A stretch of DNA of 37,478 bases from UBA660 sp046704245 (GTDB lineage Bacteria; Bacillota_I; Bacilli_A; RF39; UBA660): assembly GCA_046704245.1 (NCBI GenBank), contig JBJKSD010000026.1:1-37478 (forward strand), read 5' to 3'. This document shows positions 9,901 through 16,934 of the stretch, one piece after another. Below the pieces are notes generated by a model that was not told the DNA's origin, did not search any database, and saw only the letters and a program-made list of their open reading frames with translations. The position numbers were made by a program, and so were the translations under genes. Every line of letters starts with the position of its first letter. Within the stretch, counting starts at the first letter, position 1.

Positions 9901-10729
9901 AAATATTAAGCCAAATAAGAAGATAGATAAACCTTTAGTAATAATTCCTGTTTTTCCAGGCACTAATTGTGAATATGATTCCAAACGAGCTTTTGAAAAA
10001 GCTGGAGCTAAAGTAGAACTAGTAATTTTTAAGAATAAAACAATCGTAGATATTCATAAATCAATTAAAGAATTAAATAAAGCTATTAGAAGAGCTAATA
10101 TTGTAATGTTGGCAGGAGGGTTTAGTGCTGGTGATGAACCGGAGGGATCAGGTAAATTTATAGCTACTGTACTTCGTAATCCAATATTAAAAGAAGCTAT
10201 TGAAGATTTATTAAATAATCGAGATGGATTAATAATAGGTATTTGTAATGGTTTTCAAGCCCTAATTAAATTAGGTTTATTACCATATGGAGAAATAAGA
10301 CCATTAACCGATAAAGATCCTACTTTAACTTTTAATACTATTGGTCGCCACGTTTCGCAAATGGTACGAACTAGAGTTTGTTCTATCAATTCTCCATGGT
10401 TAACTAATGTTGATGTGGGAGATTATCATATGCTTCCTGTTTCGCATGGGGAAGGGCGTTTTATAGCTTCTAAACAAATGCTAGAAACACTATTTAAAAA
10501 AGGTCAGGTAATTACGCAATATGTCGATAGTGAAGGTAATCCGACGATGTTATTTCCATATAATCCTAATGGTTCGACAGAAGCTATTGAAGGTATAGTT
10601 TCACCCAATGGTAGAATATTAGGAAAAATGGCCCACTCGGAAAGAATAGGCAACAATCGATATAAAAATATATATGGAGAGATGGATCAGAAAATTTTTG
10701 AAGCAGGTGTAAATTACTTTAAAATCTAG
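6998..10729 (+). CDS. purL: Phosphoribosylformylglycinamidine synthase, single-chain
   Basis: Makes FGAM from FGAR, glutamine and ATP. This is the large one-chain form of 1243 residues, with the PurS-like N-terminal part, two AIR-synthase-like halves, and a C-terminal glutaminase, rather than the separate PurS, PurQ and PurL typical of Bacillus. Visible blocks: DTYWSDHCRHTTF, the ATP-site region FKNETHNHPTEIEPFGGAAT, AVGGKDSMSGSF in the second half, the glutaminase start VFPGTNCEYD, nucleophile Cys in GIGICNGFQAL-like IIGICNGFQALIKLG, and HSERIG near the end for the His/Glu pair. This single-chain type is common in Clostridia and related gut Bacillota. The stop codon lies inside the terminator stem. 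Confidence 0.96.
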   Translation: MSRVDRIFVKKRQDYAANAKALKDDLIEQLKIKNLRDIIILNRYDIQGIDRKILKQAINTILAEPMVDDIYIENYPFKNKEKVLAIEYLPGQYDQRADSTIQCLSILTGSNDVKVRCARVLIFNNISDSDLKKITNYLINPIDTRVATLDKYKSLDEDGITISPVKIINNFINFNEKELAVFLKDNNLAMNLDDLLLIHDYFKKEKRNPTETEIKVLDTYWSDHCRHTTFNTIINDIEIENGNFKAVLEEDLKSYRHSRRFVYNIKDKPISLMDLATIAAKELRKKGMLDDLEVSEEVNAVSLAIDVKTNKGIEKWLLMFKNETHNHPTEIEPFGGAATCLGGAIRDPLSGRSYVYQAMRITGSGDPRTKMKDTIKGKLMQRKITKEAAKGFSSYGNQIGLTTGYVHEIYDEGYIAKRMEVGAVVGAAPKKQVKRLEPKKGDIVLLIGGRTGRDGCGGATGSSKSHNIDTISQCGAEVQKGNAVEERKIQRLFRDPQVASKIIRCNDFGAGGVSVAIGELAPSININLDVILKKYDGLTGTELAISESQERMAVVVKKKDVAFIIKACHNENLEVVKVAEITNNNRLVMNYQRQTIVDLDRSFLDTNGAKRYQDIKVTLPSFNRAPFKLKKNLSFKKQVQDTLSSLLVCNQKGLVEMFDSSIGANTVLSPYGGKTNNNPIEGMVALIPVLDKETTSTSVVAYGYNPLIAKWSPYHGAIYAIIESISKIVAMGADYRHIRFSFQEYFEKLRDDKTKWGKPFSSLLGAFRVQKALHLPAVGGKDSMSGSFMDLDVPPTLISFAITTTDVNNIITPHFKDIGHPIALVSLKRDKFFIPDFNDLKQKYDKLLQLNKEGKILSAYTVKAGGIIEAITKMTFGNKIGIKLNNNVSKEQLFMMNYGDIVIELSEPINNCSIIGETIKEPYLIYKKDKITLNEIYKWYSSPLKDIFPITTKEQDRKIIIKDYVKRLNIKPNKKIDKPLVIIPVFPGTNCEYDSKRAFEKAGAKVELVIFKNKTIVDIHKSIKELNKAIRRANIVMLAGGFSAGDEPEGSGKFIATVLRNPILKEAIEDLLNNRDGLIIGICNGFQALIKLGLLPYGEIRPLTDKDPTLTFNTIGRHVSQMVRTRVCSINSPWLTNVDVGDYHMLPVSHGEGRFIASKQMLETLFKKGQVITQYVDSEGNPTMLFPYNPNGSTEAIEGIVSPNGRILGKMAHSERIGNNRYKNIYGEMDQKIFEAGVNYFKI

Positions 10730-10750
10730 TCAAATTGACTAGATTTTTTA
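10722..10750 (+). terminator. Terminator after purL
   Basis: A 12-base inverted repeat (AAATCTAGTCAA / TTGACTAGATTT) overlaps the purL stop codon and is followed by a T-run. The practical loop is the AT centre. Confidence 0.8.
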
Positions 10751-10754
10751 TTTC

Positions 10755-10775
10755 TTTTTAACAAAATGTTAAAAA
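10755..10775 (+). promoter_or_regulatory. Perfect 9-3-9 inverted repeat upstream of the NAD promoter
   Basis: TTTTTAACA-AAA-TGTTAAAAA ends 4 bases before the -35 box of the pncA promoter. A regulator-binding site is plausible, and the NrtR-like protein encoded at 12937 is the obvious candidate. The assignment is inference. Confidence 0.5.
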
Positions 10776-10779
10776 GGTA

Positions 10780-10808
10780 TTGACATTTTTAATACTTATT
10801 AATATAAT
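10780..10808 (+). promoter_or_regulatory. Sigma-A promoter of pncA-pncB with operator-like palindrome in the spacer
   Basis: Consensus TTGACA at 10780-10785 and TATAAT at 10803-10808 are separated by 17 bases. A second palindrome, TTAATA-CT-TATTAA (10789-10802), fills the spacer and abuts the -10. A protein bound there would block polymerase, so it is a good candidate operator for a repressor of NAD salvage. Confidence 0.75.
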
Positions 10809-10851
10809 GTTATTAACAAATTAGTAAAAAGAGATTGGAGGATTTATTAAT

Positions 10852-11448
10852 ATGTTAACAAAAGAAGAATTAAAAATGGTCAAATCAGGGTTAATCATAG
10901 TTGATATGGTTAATGGATTCTTAAGAGAAGGAGCTTTAGCAGATCCTAAGATTCAAGGTATTATCGAAGAGAATGTGCGATTAACAAAACTATTTATAGA
11001 TAATCAATTACCTATAATGGCATATAATGATTCACATAATGAAGATAGTTTAGAGTTTAAGAATTATCCTGCACACTGTCTAATAGAATCTAAAGAATCA
11101 ACATTAGTTGATGAATTAAAGGAATATGAAGAGCATATTAAAATATTTCCTAAAAATTCAACAGGTGGGTATATTACTGATGAATTAAGAGCTTATATTA
11201 ATAATATGAAGTCCCTAACCGAATTAGTTATTACTGGTTGCTGTACTGATATATGTGTCATGGGAGTAGTTATAGCCCTTAAAAACTTCTTTAATGAAGT
11301 AGGTAAAGATATAAATATTATTGTCCCAGAAAATGCTATTGATACTTATGATGCCCCATCTCATAATCGTAATGAATGGAATCAAATGGCTTATAAGTTT
11401 ATACAACAAGCAGGAGCACAACTAGTTAAGAAATATGAAAAGGAGTGA
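10852..11448 (+). CDS. pncA: Nicotinamidase (isochorismatase-fold cysteine hydrolase)
   Basis: Deamidates nicotinamide to nicotinate, feeding PncB next door. 198 residues, isochorismatase fold. The catalytic triad is visible: Asp18 in IIVDMVNGF, Lys101 in FPKNSTGG, and nucleophile Cys131 in TGCCTDICV. The metal-binding pair Asp60/His62 is present in YNDSHNED. Neighbourhood (pncB, NrtR-like regulator, nadK) supports nicotinamidase over other isochorismatase-fold hydrolases. GGAGG lies 10 bases upstream. It ends in TGA, 4 bases before the pncB ATG; the pncB ribosome-binding site AAAAGGAG lies inside the end of pncA, so translation is likely coupled. If TGA were read as sense, the protein would extend by only five residues to a TAG at 11461. 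Confidence 0.92.
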   Translation: MLTKEELKMVKSGLIIVDMVNGFLREGALADPKIQGIIEENVRLTKLFIDNQLPIMAYNDSHNEDSLEFKNYPAHCLIESKESTLVDELKEYEEHIKIFPKNSTGGYITDELRAYINNMKSLTELVITGCCTDICVMGVVIALKNFFNEVGKDINIIVPENAIDTYDAPSHNRNEWNQMAYKFIQQAGAQLVKKYEKE

Positions 11449-11452
11449 GAAT

Positions 11453-12724
11453 ATGGAAAATAGAAATTTAATAATGGATGAATATCAAATGACAATGGCT
11501 TATTCATACTTTAAAGAGGGTAAACATAAAGAGATAACTAGTTATTATAATTATTTTTTTAGAAAGATACCAGGTGAAGGTGGATATGTTATTTTTAATG
11601 GCTTAGATAAGGTTATTGATTATGTTAAAAACTTTAAATTTACTGATAGTGATATTAAATTCTTAAGAAGACAGGGTATATATGATGAAGAATTTTTATC
11701 ATATTTAAAGACTGTTAAATTTACTGGTAATATTTATGCTGTTCCAGATGGTACTGTTGTCTTCCCTAATGAACCTATTATTACGGTTAGAGCTAATGCT
11801 ATTGAAGCTCAATTATTGGAAACAAAGTTATTATTATTAGTTAATTATCCATCTTTAGTTACAACAAAAGCTAATCGTATGGTCAATGCTGCACACGGTC
11901 GAGGAATATTAGAGTTTGGTACTCGTAGAGCTCAATTAGAATCAGCAGCTGTAGAAGGAGCTAAATATGCCTATATTGGGGGTTGTATTGGTACATCGTG
12001 TTTAGAAACAGGTAAAGAATATGGTATTCCAACAGCTGGTACTATGGCTCATAGTTATATTGAACAATTTGATAGTGAATATGATGCTTTTATGGCATAT
12101 GCTAGAACTTTTAAAGATAAGAGTGTTTTCTTAGTAGATACTTATAATACTTTAGAATCAGGTATTCCAAATGCTATCAAGGTAGCCCAAAATTATTTAA
12201 TACCTAATGGTTATCGTTTAAAAGGTATTAGATTAGATAGCGGCGATCTATTAGAATTATCCATAGTTGCTAGGGAAATGTTAGATAGGGCAGGATTAAA
12301 CGATTGTAAGATTATAGCATCTAATTCACTTGATGAAAATGCTATTCTTAGTTTAGTATATGGTGGAGCTCGAATTGATATCTTTGGAGTAGGAGAAAGA
12401 TTAATTACATCAGCTAGTAATCCCGTTTTAGGTGGTGTCTATAAATTAGTAGCTATCGAAAAAAATCATAAAATGATTCCTAAAATAAAACTAAGTGATA
12501 CATCTGAAAAAATTATTGATCCAGGATTTAAGAGAGTCTATCGTTTCTATCAAAAACAATCTGATTATGCTATTGAAGATTACATTGCTCTATATGATGA
12601 AGATATAAGTAAAAAACGTCGTTCTATGAGTGATTGTTATGTTAAGGAATTAAGTGTTCCAATCTTTAAAAATGGTAAATTAGTATATAAAGAACCTACT
12701 ATTGAAAAACGTCGACAATATTGA
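11453..12724 (+). CDS. pncB: Nicotinate phosphoribosyltransferase, ending at an in-frame TGA
   Basis: Joins nicotinate to PRPP to give nicotinate mononucleotide, the Preiss-Handler entry to NAD. The start is placed at 11453 (MENRNLIMDEYQMTM) behind AAAAGGAG; an upstream ATG at 11435 lies before that site. Family blocks: DEYQMTMAYSYF, EFGTRRAQ, GGCIGTSCL, GTMAHSYIEQF, DTYNTLESGIPNAI, IRLDSGDL, and ASNSLDENAI. The frame stops at TGA (12722-12724), but the same frame continues for 55 more sense codons that match the normal C-terminus of the family (see next entry). So the gene is either carrying a nonsense change, is read through, or is expressed as two pieces. The catalytic core lies entirely before the TGA. 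Confidence 0.93.
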   Translation: MENRNLIMDEYQMTMAYSYFKEGKHKEITSYYNYFFRKIPGEGGYVIFNGLDKVIDYVKNFKFTDSDIKFLRRQGIYDEEFLSYLKTVKFTGNIYAVPDGTVVFPNEPIITVRANAIEAQLLETKLLLLVNYPSLVTTKANRMVNAAHGRGILEFGTRRAQLESAAVEGAKYAYIGGCIGTSCLETGKEYGIPTAGTMAHSYIEQFDSEYDAFMAYARTFKDKSVFLVDTYNTLESGIPNAIKVAQNYLIPNGYRLKGIRLDSGDLLELSIVAREMLDRAGLNDCKIIASNSLDENAILSLVYGGARIDIFGVGERLITSASNPVLGGVYKLVAIEKNHKMIPKIKLSDTSEKIIDPGFKRVYRFYQKQSDYAIEDYIALYDEDISKKRRSMSDCYVKELSVPIFKNGKLVYKEPTIEKRRQY

Positions 12725-12892
12725 ATGGATCAAGTTGATACTTTAAAACCTTGCTATCGAAGATTATATGAGACATCTACTTATCCAATTGAACGTTCTC
12801 AGAAGTTAAAAGCATTAAAGACTCGATTAATTGCTATACATCAAGGACAAAAAGAATTAGAACCTGCTAAAAAATTAGTTAAAACCAGATAA
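12725..12892 (+). CDS. Detached C-terminal segment of pncB, in frame after the TGA
   Basis: 55 codons, beginning with ATG directly after the TGA and ending in TAA. The peptide MDQVDTLKPCYRRLYE..YPIERSQKL..LKTRLI matches the end of nicotinate phosphoribosyltransferases, where a pattern like EQ-x-x-TLW..R..NP..Y-x-V-x-LS..L..LK is usual. No Shine-Dalgarno lies before the ATG; reinitiation after the TGA, or readthrough, would be needed. The TGA falls where relatives I recall often have Cys or another residue (KAYC-x-EQ), so one base change from TGT, TGC or TGG would explain it. Confidence 0.65.
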   Translation: MDQVDTLKPCYRRLYETSTYPIERSQKLKALKTRLIAIHQGQKELEPAKKLVKTR

Positions 12893-12896
12893 ACTA

Positions 12897-12905
12897 TGCT
12901 AAAAT
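12897..12905 (+). promoter_or_regulatory. Extended -10 promoter for the regulator and nadK
   Basis: TG-C-TAAAAT just after the end of the pncB reading frame, 31 bases before the ATG at 12937. AGGAGG at 12924-12929 is the ribosome-binding site. It would allow expression of the regulator and nadK apart from pncAB. Confidence 0.5.
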
Positions 12906-12936
12906 ATATTTATGGATAATATTAGGAGGAAATAAT

Positions 12937-13776
12937 ATGAAAGAAAAGGAATATTTAACTGAGGAAGAATTTTTAAAGAATTATGATCCCAATGAATTTG
13001 AACGTTTATCTGTCACTTCTGATATTATTATCTTCTCAGTTTCTGATGGAATTCAAGAAAATTATCGCAAATTACCAGCAAAGCATTTTAGTATCCTTTT
13101 AGTTAAAAGAGATAATTTTCCACATAAAGATAAATGGTGTTTACCCGGAGGTTTTGTTAATATTGATGAAACTTTAGAAGCAGCTGCTACAAGAATACTA
13201 GCTAATGAAACTAATCTCCATAATATTTATATGGAACAACTGTATACTTTTAGTAGTGTTAATAGAGATCCTAGAATGCGTGTCATCAGTACTTCATACA
13301 TGACTTTAATTGATAAGAATAAGACTAAAGATAAATTGCCAGATAATGCTTGTTGGTTTAATATTAAGGTTATAGATAAAGATAATGAGATGAAAGTAGA
13401 TTTAATTAGTGATAAAGAAACAATTAGCTTTAGAGCTAAAAAGAAGCTTATTAATCCTACAACTAATCGTTGTGAATATATAATTGAAGATAATAACTTA
13501 TTAGCTTTTGATCATGCTTTAATTATCTGTGAAGGGTTATCTAGAATTAAAAATAAGATTGAATATACCGATATTGTCTTCAACATGATGCCAGAATTAT
13601 TTACTCTAGGGGAATTACAACAAGTATATGAAGCTATATTGGGTAAGAAGTTGTTAGATCCAGCTTTTCGAAGAGTAATTGCTAATAAAGTAGAAAAGAC
13701 TAATAAGACTAGAACTAAAGTAGGTCATCGCCCATCAGCGCTATTTAGATATAAAAATTTTAACAGGAATAAGTGA
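12937..13776 (+). CDS. nrtR: NrtR-type transcriptional regulator (Nudix-like domain plus winged helix)
   Basis: 279 residues. The N-terminal half is a Nudix fold: KDKWCLPGGFVNIDET starts the Nudix box at Gly72. The box (consensus G-x5-E-x7-R-E-U-x-E-E-x-G-U) is degenerate: the Glu after Arg86 is Ile87, the next is Asn90, and the Gly is Asn93. Hydrolase activity is therefore unlikely. The C-terminal half (about 195-279) has MPELFTLGELQQVYEAILG and DPAFRR, the winged-helix signature of NrtR regulators, which sense ADP-ribose and repress NAD genes. The context, after pncA-pncB and 4 bases before nadK, fits. It ends in TGA. The two palindromes before pncA are candidate operators. A Nudix hydrolase misannotation is the main alternative. 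Confidence 0.87.
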   Translation: MKEKEYLTEEEFLKNYDPNEFERLSVTSDIIIFSVSDGIQENYRKLPAKHFSILLVKRDNFPHKDKWCLPGGFVNIDETLEAAATRILANETNLHNIYMEQLYTFSSVNRDPRMRVISTSYMTLIDKNKTKDKLPDNACWFNIKVIDKDNEMKVDLISDKETISFRAKKKLINPTTNRCEYIIEDNNLLAFDHALIICEGLSRIKNKIEYTDIVFNMMPELFTLGELQQVYEAILGKKLLDPAFRRVIANKVEKTNKTRTKVGHRPSALFRYKNFNRNK

Positions 13777-13780
13777 TATT

Positions 13781-14587
13781 ATGAAAAGAAAAATAAATAA
13801 AGTAAAAATATTCTATAATGATAATAATCGTTCAATATATATTTATCGAAAATTAAAAAAGTTATTAAATGAATATAACTTTGATATAGTAGATAATCAA
13901 TATGATTTAGCTATTGCTATTGGAGGCGATGGCTCTTTCTTAAGAATGATTAAAAAGAATAATTATAATAGCGATATTATTTATGTGGGTATTAATGCTG
14001 GTACTTTAGGCTTTCTTCAAGAAATAAAAGCTAATGATTTACAAAATTTTATCGATGCTTTGAATGAAAATCGATATTTAATTGAAGAGGTAGGAATCCA
14101 AGAGTCAATAATTAATACTAGTAATGAACAATTAAAATGTTATTCGCTAAATGAAATATTAGTAAGAGAAAAAGATTTAAATACTATCTTTTTAGAAGTT
14201 AAAGTTAACAATCATATCCTAGAACATTTTGCTGGTGATGGTTTATTAATAGCTACTACGGTAGGTTCTACGGCATATAATTTAAGTTTTGGAGGTAGTG
14301 TAGTTTATCATAGTCTTCACACCTTACAAATAACCCCCATTGCTCCATTAAACAGTATTGCTTATCGTAATTTATTAAATTCCGTTATAATACCAGCTAA
14401 TACTATAATTGAATTAATTCCTAAAGAAGGGAAAAATAATACTTTAATATCGATTGATGGTGAAAATAAAATAATAACTGATGTTCGATCAATCATAACA
14501 TCAGTTGGTAATAAAACATTAAAATTTATTAGATTAGAAGATTATAGTTTCTGTGAAAAAATAAATAGTAAATTTTTATCAAGTTGA
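13781..14587 (+). CDS. nadK: NAD kinase
   Basis: Phosphorylates NAD to NADP. 268 residues, normal for Gram-positive NadK. The signature GGDG lies at 48-51 (AIAIGGDGSFLR), followed by GINAGTLGFLQE, the LNEILVRE strand and the second conserved loop GSTAYNLSFGG. Intact. It starts 4 bases after the regulator's TGA, so the two are co-transcribed and probably coupled. Grouping with pncA, pncB and a NrtR-like protein makes a compact salvage-to-NADP unit. It ends in TGATAA, a tandem stop located inside a long terminator hairpin shared with the converging gene. Confidence 0.95.
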   Translation: MKRKINKVKIFYNDNNRSIYIYRKLKKLLNEYNFDIVDNQYDLAIAIGGDGSFLRMIKKNNYNSDIIYVGINAGTLGFLQEIKANDLQNFIDALNENRYLIEEVGIQESIINTSNEQLKCYSLNEILVREKDLNTIFLEVKVNNHILEHFAGDGLLIATTVGSTAYNLSFGGSVVYHSLHTLQITPIAPLNSIAYRNLLNSVIIPANTIIELIPKEGKNNTLISIDGENKIITDVRSIITSVGNKTLKFIRLEDYSFCEKINSKFLSS

Positions 14588-14603
14588 TAAAATTTACTAT
14601 TTT
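14563..14603. terminator. Bidirectional terminator between nadK and the converging membrane gene
   Basis: A roughly 20-bp near-perfect inverted repeat (arms 14563-14582 and 14584-14603, one base difference) with A- and T-runs at the ends. It contains the stop codons of both converging genes. Confidence 0.75.
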
Positions 14604-15193
14604 CCTTTATATATAAGTATTGCCACTGTTTTAGTTAACCAATATTGAATAACTAATAATAATGATCCTCCAATTAAAATAATAGACCATATTATCGTAT
14701 CTGTTACTTCGAATCCTAGCTTAAGCATATGTTGAATATTATCGCCTGTATATGAATCATTTAATGCAATAACAGCTGAGATACAACAAATAACAAAAAG
14801 AGTAGTTAAGCCAAAGATATTACTATTTTTAAGAACAAGATTAAATTGTTCTTTATTTTTATCATTTACTTTCATTCTCCTACCAATATACCAACCTAAT
14901 ATAACGGCTAAAAAGATATTAAAAAGAGGAACACCCATAAAGAATCCTAAAATTAAGAAAGAATATAATAGATAGGCAATAGCAGGAATGATATAATCAA
15001 TTTTAAATAAGTTTTCTATTATTTTGGCAGTAAAAACAATATTGATGATAGTACCCAATACTAATCCACTAATAATTCCATAATATATATTAAGTTTTAA
15101 TAAGTAGGTAGACCACCAACCAAGACAAAACATAATGGTTAAAACTAGAAAGTCTAAAATAATGGCCCCAATAATTTTATCATTTGAATTCAT
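14597..15193 (-). CDS. Polytopic membrane protein of unknown function
   Basis: 198 residues with about six hydrophobic segments (roughly 8-28, 38-58, 66-84, 86-101, 124-145, 165-190). A short basic cytoplasmic loop, GRRMKVNDKNKEQ, lies in the middle. The N-terminus has no cleavable signal. I do not recognise the family. It follows the 15197-15595 membrane gene on the same strand: the Shine-Dalgarno AGGAGG for this gene overlaps the upstream gene's last codons and stop, and the gap is 3 bases. They are surely co-translated. A two-component transporter or integral-membrane complex is possible but unproven. Confidence 0.75.
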   Translation of the reverse strand: MNSNDKIIGAIILDFLVLTIMFCLGWWSTYLLKLNIYYGIISGLVLGTIINIVFTAKIIENLFKIDYIIPAIAYLLYSFLILGFFMGVPLFNIFLAVILGWYIGRRMKVNDKNKEQFNLVLKNSNIFGLTTLFVICCISAVIALNDSYTGDNIQHMLKLGFEVTDTIIWSIILIGGSLLLVIQYWLTKTVAILIYKGK

Positions 15194-15196
15194 ATT

Positions 15197-15595
15197 TTAC
15201 CTCCTATTTTTAGTAATGGTTAATAAACCAGCTAAAGTTAGACTAGCTCCAGCTAAAAACAATGGTAATTTTAATGGATATATTAGTATAATACCAAATA
15301 CTAATATAAATATACCCCAACCCAAACGGCCTGCATTAATACCTTTAGTAGCTTTCCATAATATAAAATCACTAATAATTAATAATATAGCTCCAACTAT
15401 ACCTAATATTAATAATAATATTCTACTAGTTTCTTTTAATATAATTCCAACAATTAAAAGATTGGTTTCAGCAAAATTAAAGTTAAGTTGAATTTGAATA
15501 GTCATGTTGATAATTACAATAGTAAGAATAATACTAGCTATAGTAGGTATTAAAGTCAAAATATAAGCTAAAGTATTATTATTTTTATTATTCAT
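15197..15595 (-). CDS. Small four-helix membrane protein of unknown function
   Basis: 132 residues, four predicted membrane segments (about 10-31, 58-82, 91-107 and 110-126) and short polar ends. No recognisable motif. It is the promoter-proximal gene of a two-gene minus-strand operon with the 14597-15193 membrane protein. An extended -10 element (TGCTATAAT on the minus strand) and AAGGAGGT precede the ATG. Confidence 0.72.
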   Translation of the reverse strand: MNNKNNNTLAYILTLIPTIASIILTIVIINMTIQIQLNFNFAETNLLIVGIILKETSRILLLILGIVGAILLIISDFILWKATKGINAGRLGWGIFILVFGIILIYPLKLPLFLAGASLTLAGLLTITKNRR

Positions 15596-15612
15596 ATGAC
15601 CTCCTTATTATA

Positions 15613-15621
15613 ATTATAGCA
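15613..15621 (-). promoter_or_regulatory. Extended -10 promoter for the two-gene membrane operon
   Basis: TG-C-TATAAT on the minus strand, 18 bases before the ATG at 15595, again with a very short leader. Confidence 0.5.
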
Positions 15622-15686
15622 TATTACTTTTTTTTATTGCCAACTATTGTAATCTATTATATAATGAGGATAGAAAGGAGATTTGG

Positions 15687-16121
15687 TTGAATGTGGTAGA
15701 AGGAATTAGACCAAAATTTAAACTAAATGTTGTATCAGAATTCTTTGAAAAAGTAGGGGTCAAAGGCACTAAAAAATATGAATTAAGAATCAACAGTGGC
15801 GATAGACCACAAATGCAGGCAGGAGATCTTGTTAATTTATTAGAAATTGATGAGAATAAACAAGAAACAGGAAGATATGTCATATTTGAAATAAGTAAGA
15901 AAGTAGAAGCACCAACTTTTAGACAAATAGCTGAACAAATACCAATGGAAGAATTAGGATTTGAAGGTAAAACACCCGATGAATTAGAAGCAACTATGTT
16001 AGCACCAACTGGTTTTTATCCTAGAGAATTAGAAGCACAATTTGGTGCTGTTGCAATTGGAATAGGGCGTATATTAGAAAAGAATTTAGAACCAATAAAA
16101 CAAATGCAAAAAGTTAAATAA
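15687..16121 (+). CDS. ASCH-domain (PUA-like) protein
   Basis: 144 residues. The middle, YELRINSGDRPQMQAGDLV with a following basic/acidic strand and IPMEELGFEG, fits the ASCH fold: a small beta-barrel, related to PUA, thought to bind RNA or modified nucleosides. The late segment FYPRELEAQFGAVAIGIG matches the usual end of such domains. The start is a TTG at 15687, chosen because AGAAAGGAGA lies 7 bases before it; GTG at 15693 is the alternative. The HAD phosphatase starts 19 bases after the stop behind its own ribosome-binding site, so the two are probably co-transcribed. The precise substrate is unknown. Confidence 0.75.
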   Translation: MNVVEGIRPKFKLNVVSEFFEKVGVKGTKKYELRINSGDRPQMQAGDLVNLLEIDENKQETGRYVIFEISKKVEAPTFRQIAEQIPMEELGFEGKTPDELEATMLAPTGFYPRELEAQFGAVAIGIGRILEKNLEPIKQMQKVK

Positions 16122-16140
16122 TAGATTTAGGGGAAGTAAT

Positions 16141-16866
16141 ATGATAATAAAGAACAACATATCAGCTAAAAAAGATACTAAACTTTGCATTTTTGATATC
16201 GATAATACATTAGTCCGATATAATACTCTTCGTAAGTTAATAGATAAAGCTTTAAATTTTTATGGAATTACACCACAAGAAGAATATTATGGAAGGCAAG
16301 GTTTAGGAGTAAAATTAATATTAGATAGAGCAATAAATGAAAGATGTTTTAATTTTGAAAATTTATGCCTAAGTTGGGCTGAACAACTTTCTTTTCTTCA
16401 ATCATATGGTGTCAAAGTAGAAGATTTTGCGCGTAAGATGATTGATTTAGAAGTGGAATTTGCAGAATTATTACCCAATGCCATTGAAATGTTATCTTCT
16501 CTTTCAAAAGAAGATCAAATGCGTTTAATATGTTCTACTAATTGGTTTAAGAGAGCTCAACAAAGAAAATTACATATGTTTAATATGGCACATTTCTTTT
16601 CAGAAATATATACCTGTGAAGATCGATTAGCAAAACCAAATAGGGCCCATTTTGAAGGCATATTAGAAGACGAGGGATATAATCCAGAACAAGCTGTAAT
16701 GATTGGTGATAGTAGTACTGATATTCCACCTAAAACTACTAATATAGATAGTATTTTATTAGATAGTAATGGTAATAAACAAAATCTCTATGATCAAGCT
16801 TCAGCAGTAGTTACTGATTTAAGTGATATACCCAAAATATTGGTTAGAAGTAAAAAACTTGGATAA
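16141..16866 (+). CDS. HAD-superfamily phosphatase
   Basis: 241 residues with all four HAD motifs: motif I FDIDNT (nucleophile Asp19, acid/base Asp21), motif II CSTNWF, the motif III Lys in LAKPNRAH, and motif IV MIGDSSTDI. A helical cap lies between about residues 25 and 110, so it is a C1-cap type. The overall pattern resembles phosphoglycolate phosphatase-like enzymes but the substrate cannot be named. It lies downstream of the ASCH gene. A strong terminator follows directly and overlaps the stop codon. Confidence 0.85.
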   Translation: MIIKNNISAKKDTKLCIFDIDNTLVRYNTLRKLIDKALNFYGITPQEEYYGRQGLGVKLILDRAINERCFNFENLCLSWAEQLSFLQSYGVKVEDFARKMIDLEVEFAELLPNAIEMLSSLSKEDQMRLICSTNWFKRAQQRKLHMFNMAHFFSEIYTCEDRLAKPNRAHFEGILEDEGYNPEQAVMIGDSSTDIPPKTTNIDSILLDSNGNKQNLYDQASAVVTDLSDIPKILVRSKKLG

Positions 16867-16880
16867 TCCAAGTTTTTTTA
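16852..16880 (+). terminator. Terminator after the HAD gene
   Basis: A 12-bp stem (AAAAAACTTGGA / TCCAAGTTTTTT) with a 3-base loop and a T-run. It overlaps the stop codon. Confidence 0.85.
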
Positions 16881-16902
16881 TCTTGCTTTTTATGGAAAAT
16901 TA

Positions 16903-16911
16903 TGGTATATT
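16903..16911 (+). promoter_or_regulatory. Extended -10 promoter
   Basis: TG-G-TATATT, 24 bases before the ATG at 16935; AGGGGGA lies between them. Confidence 0.45.
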
Positions 16912-16934
16912 ATCCTGCACTAGGGGGAATATAA

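Noticed and set aside
11435..11452. Upstream ATG for pncB (MKRSEN extension)
   Set aside because: It overlaps the AAAAGGAG ribosome-binding site for the ATG at 11453, which begins the family-like N-terminus.
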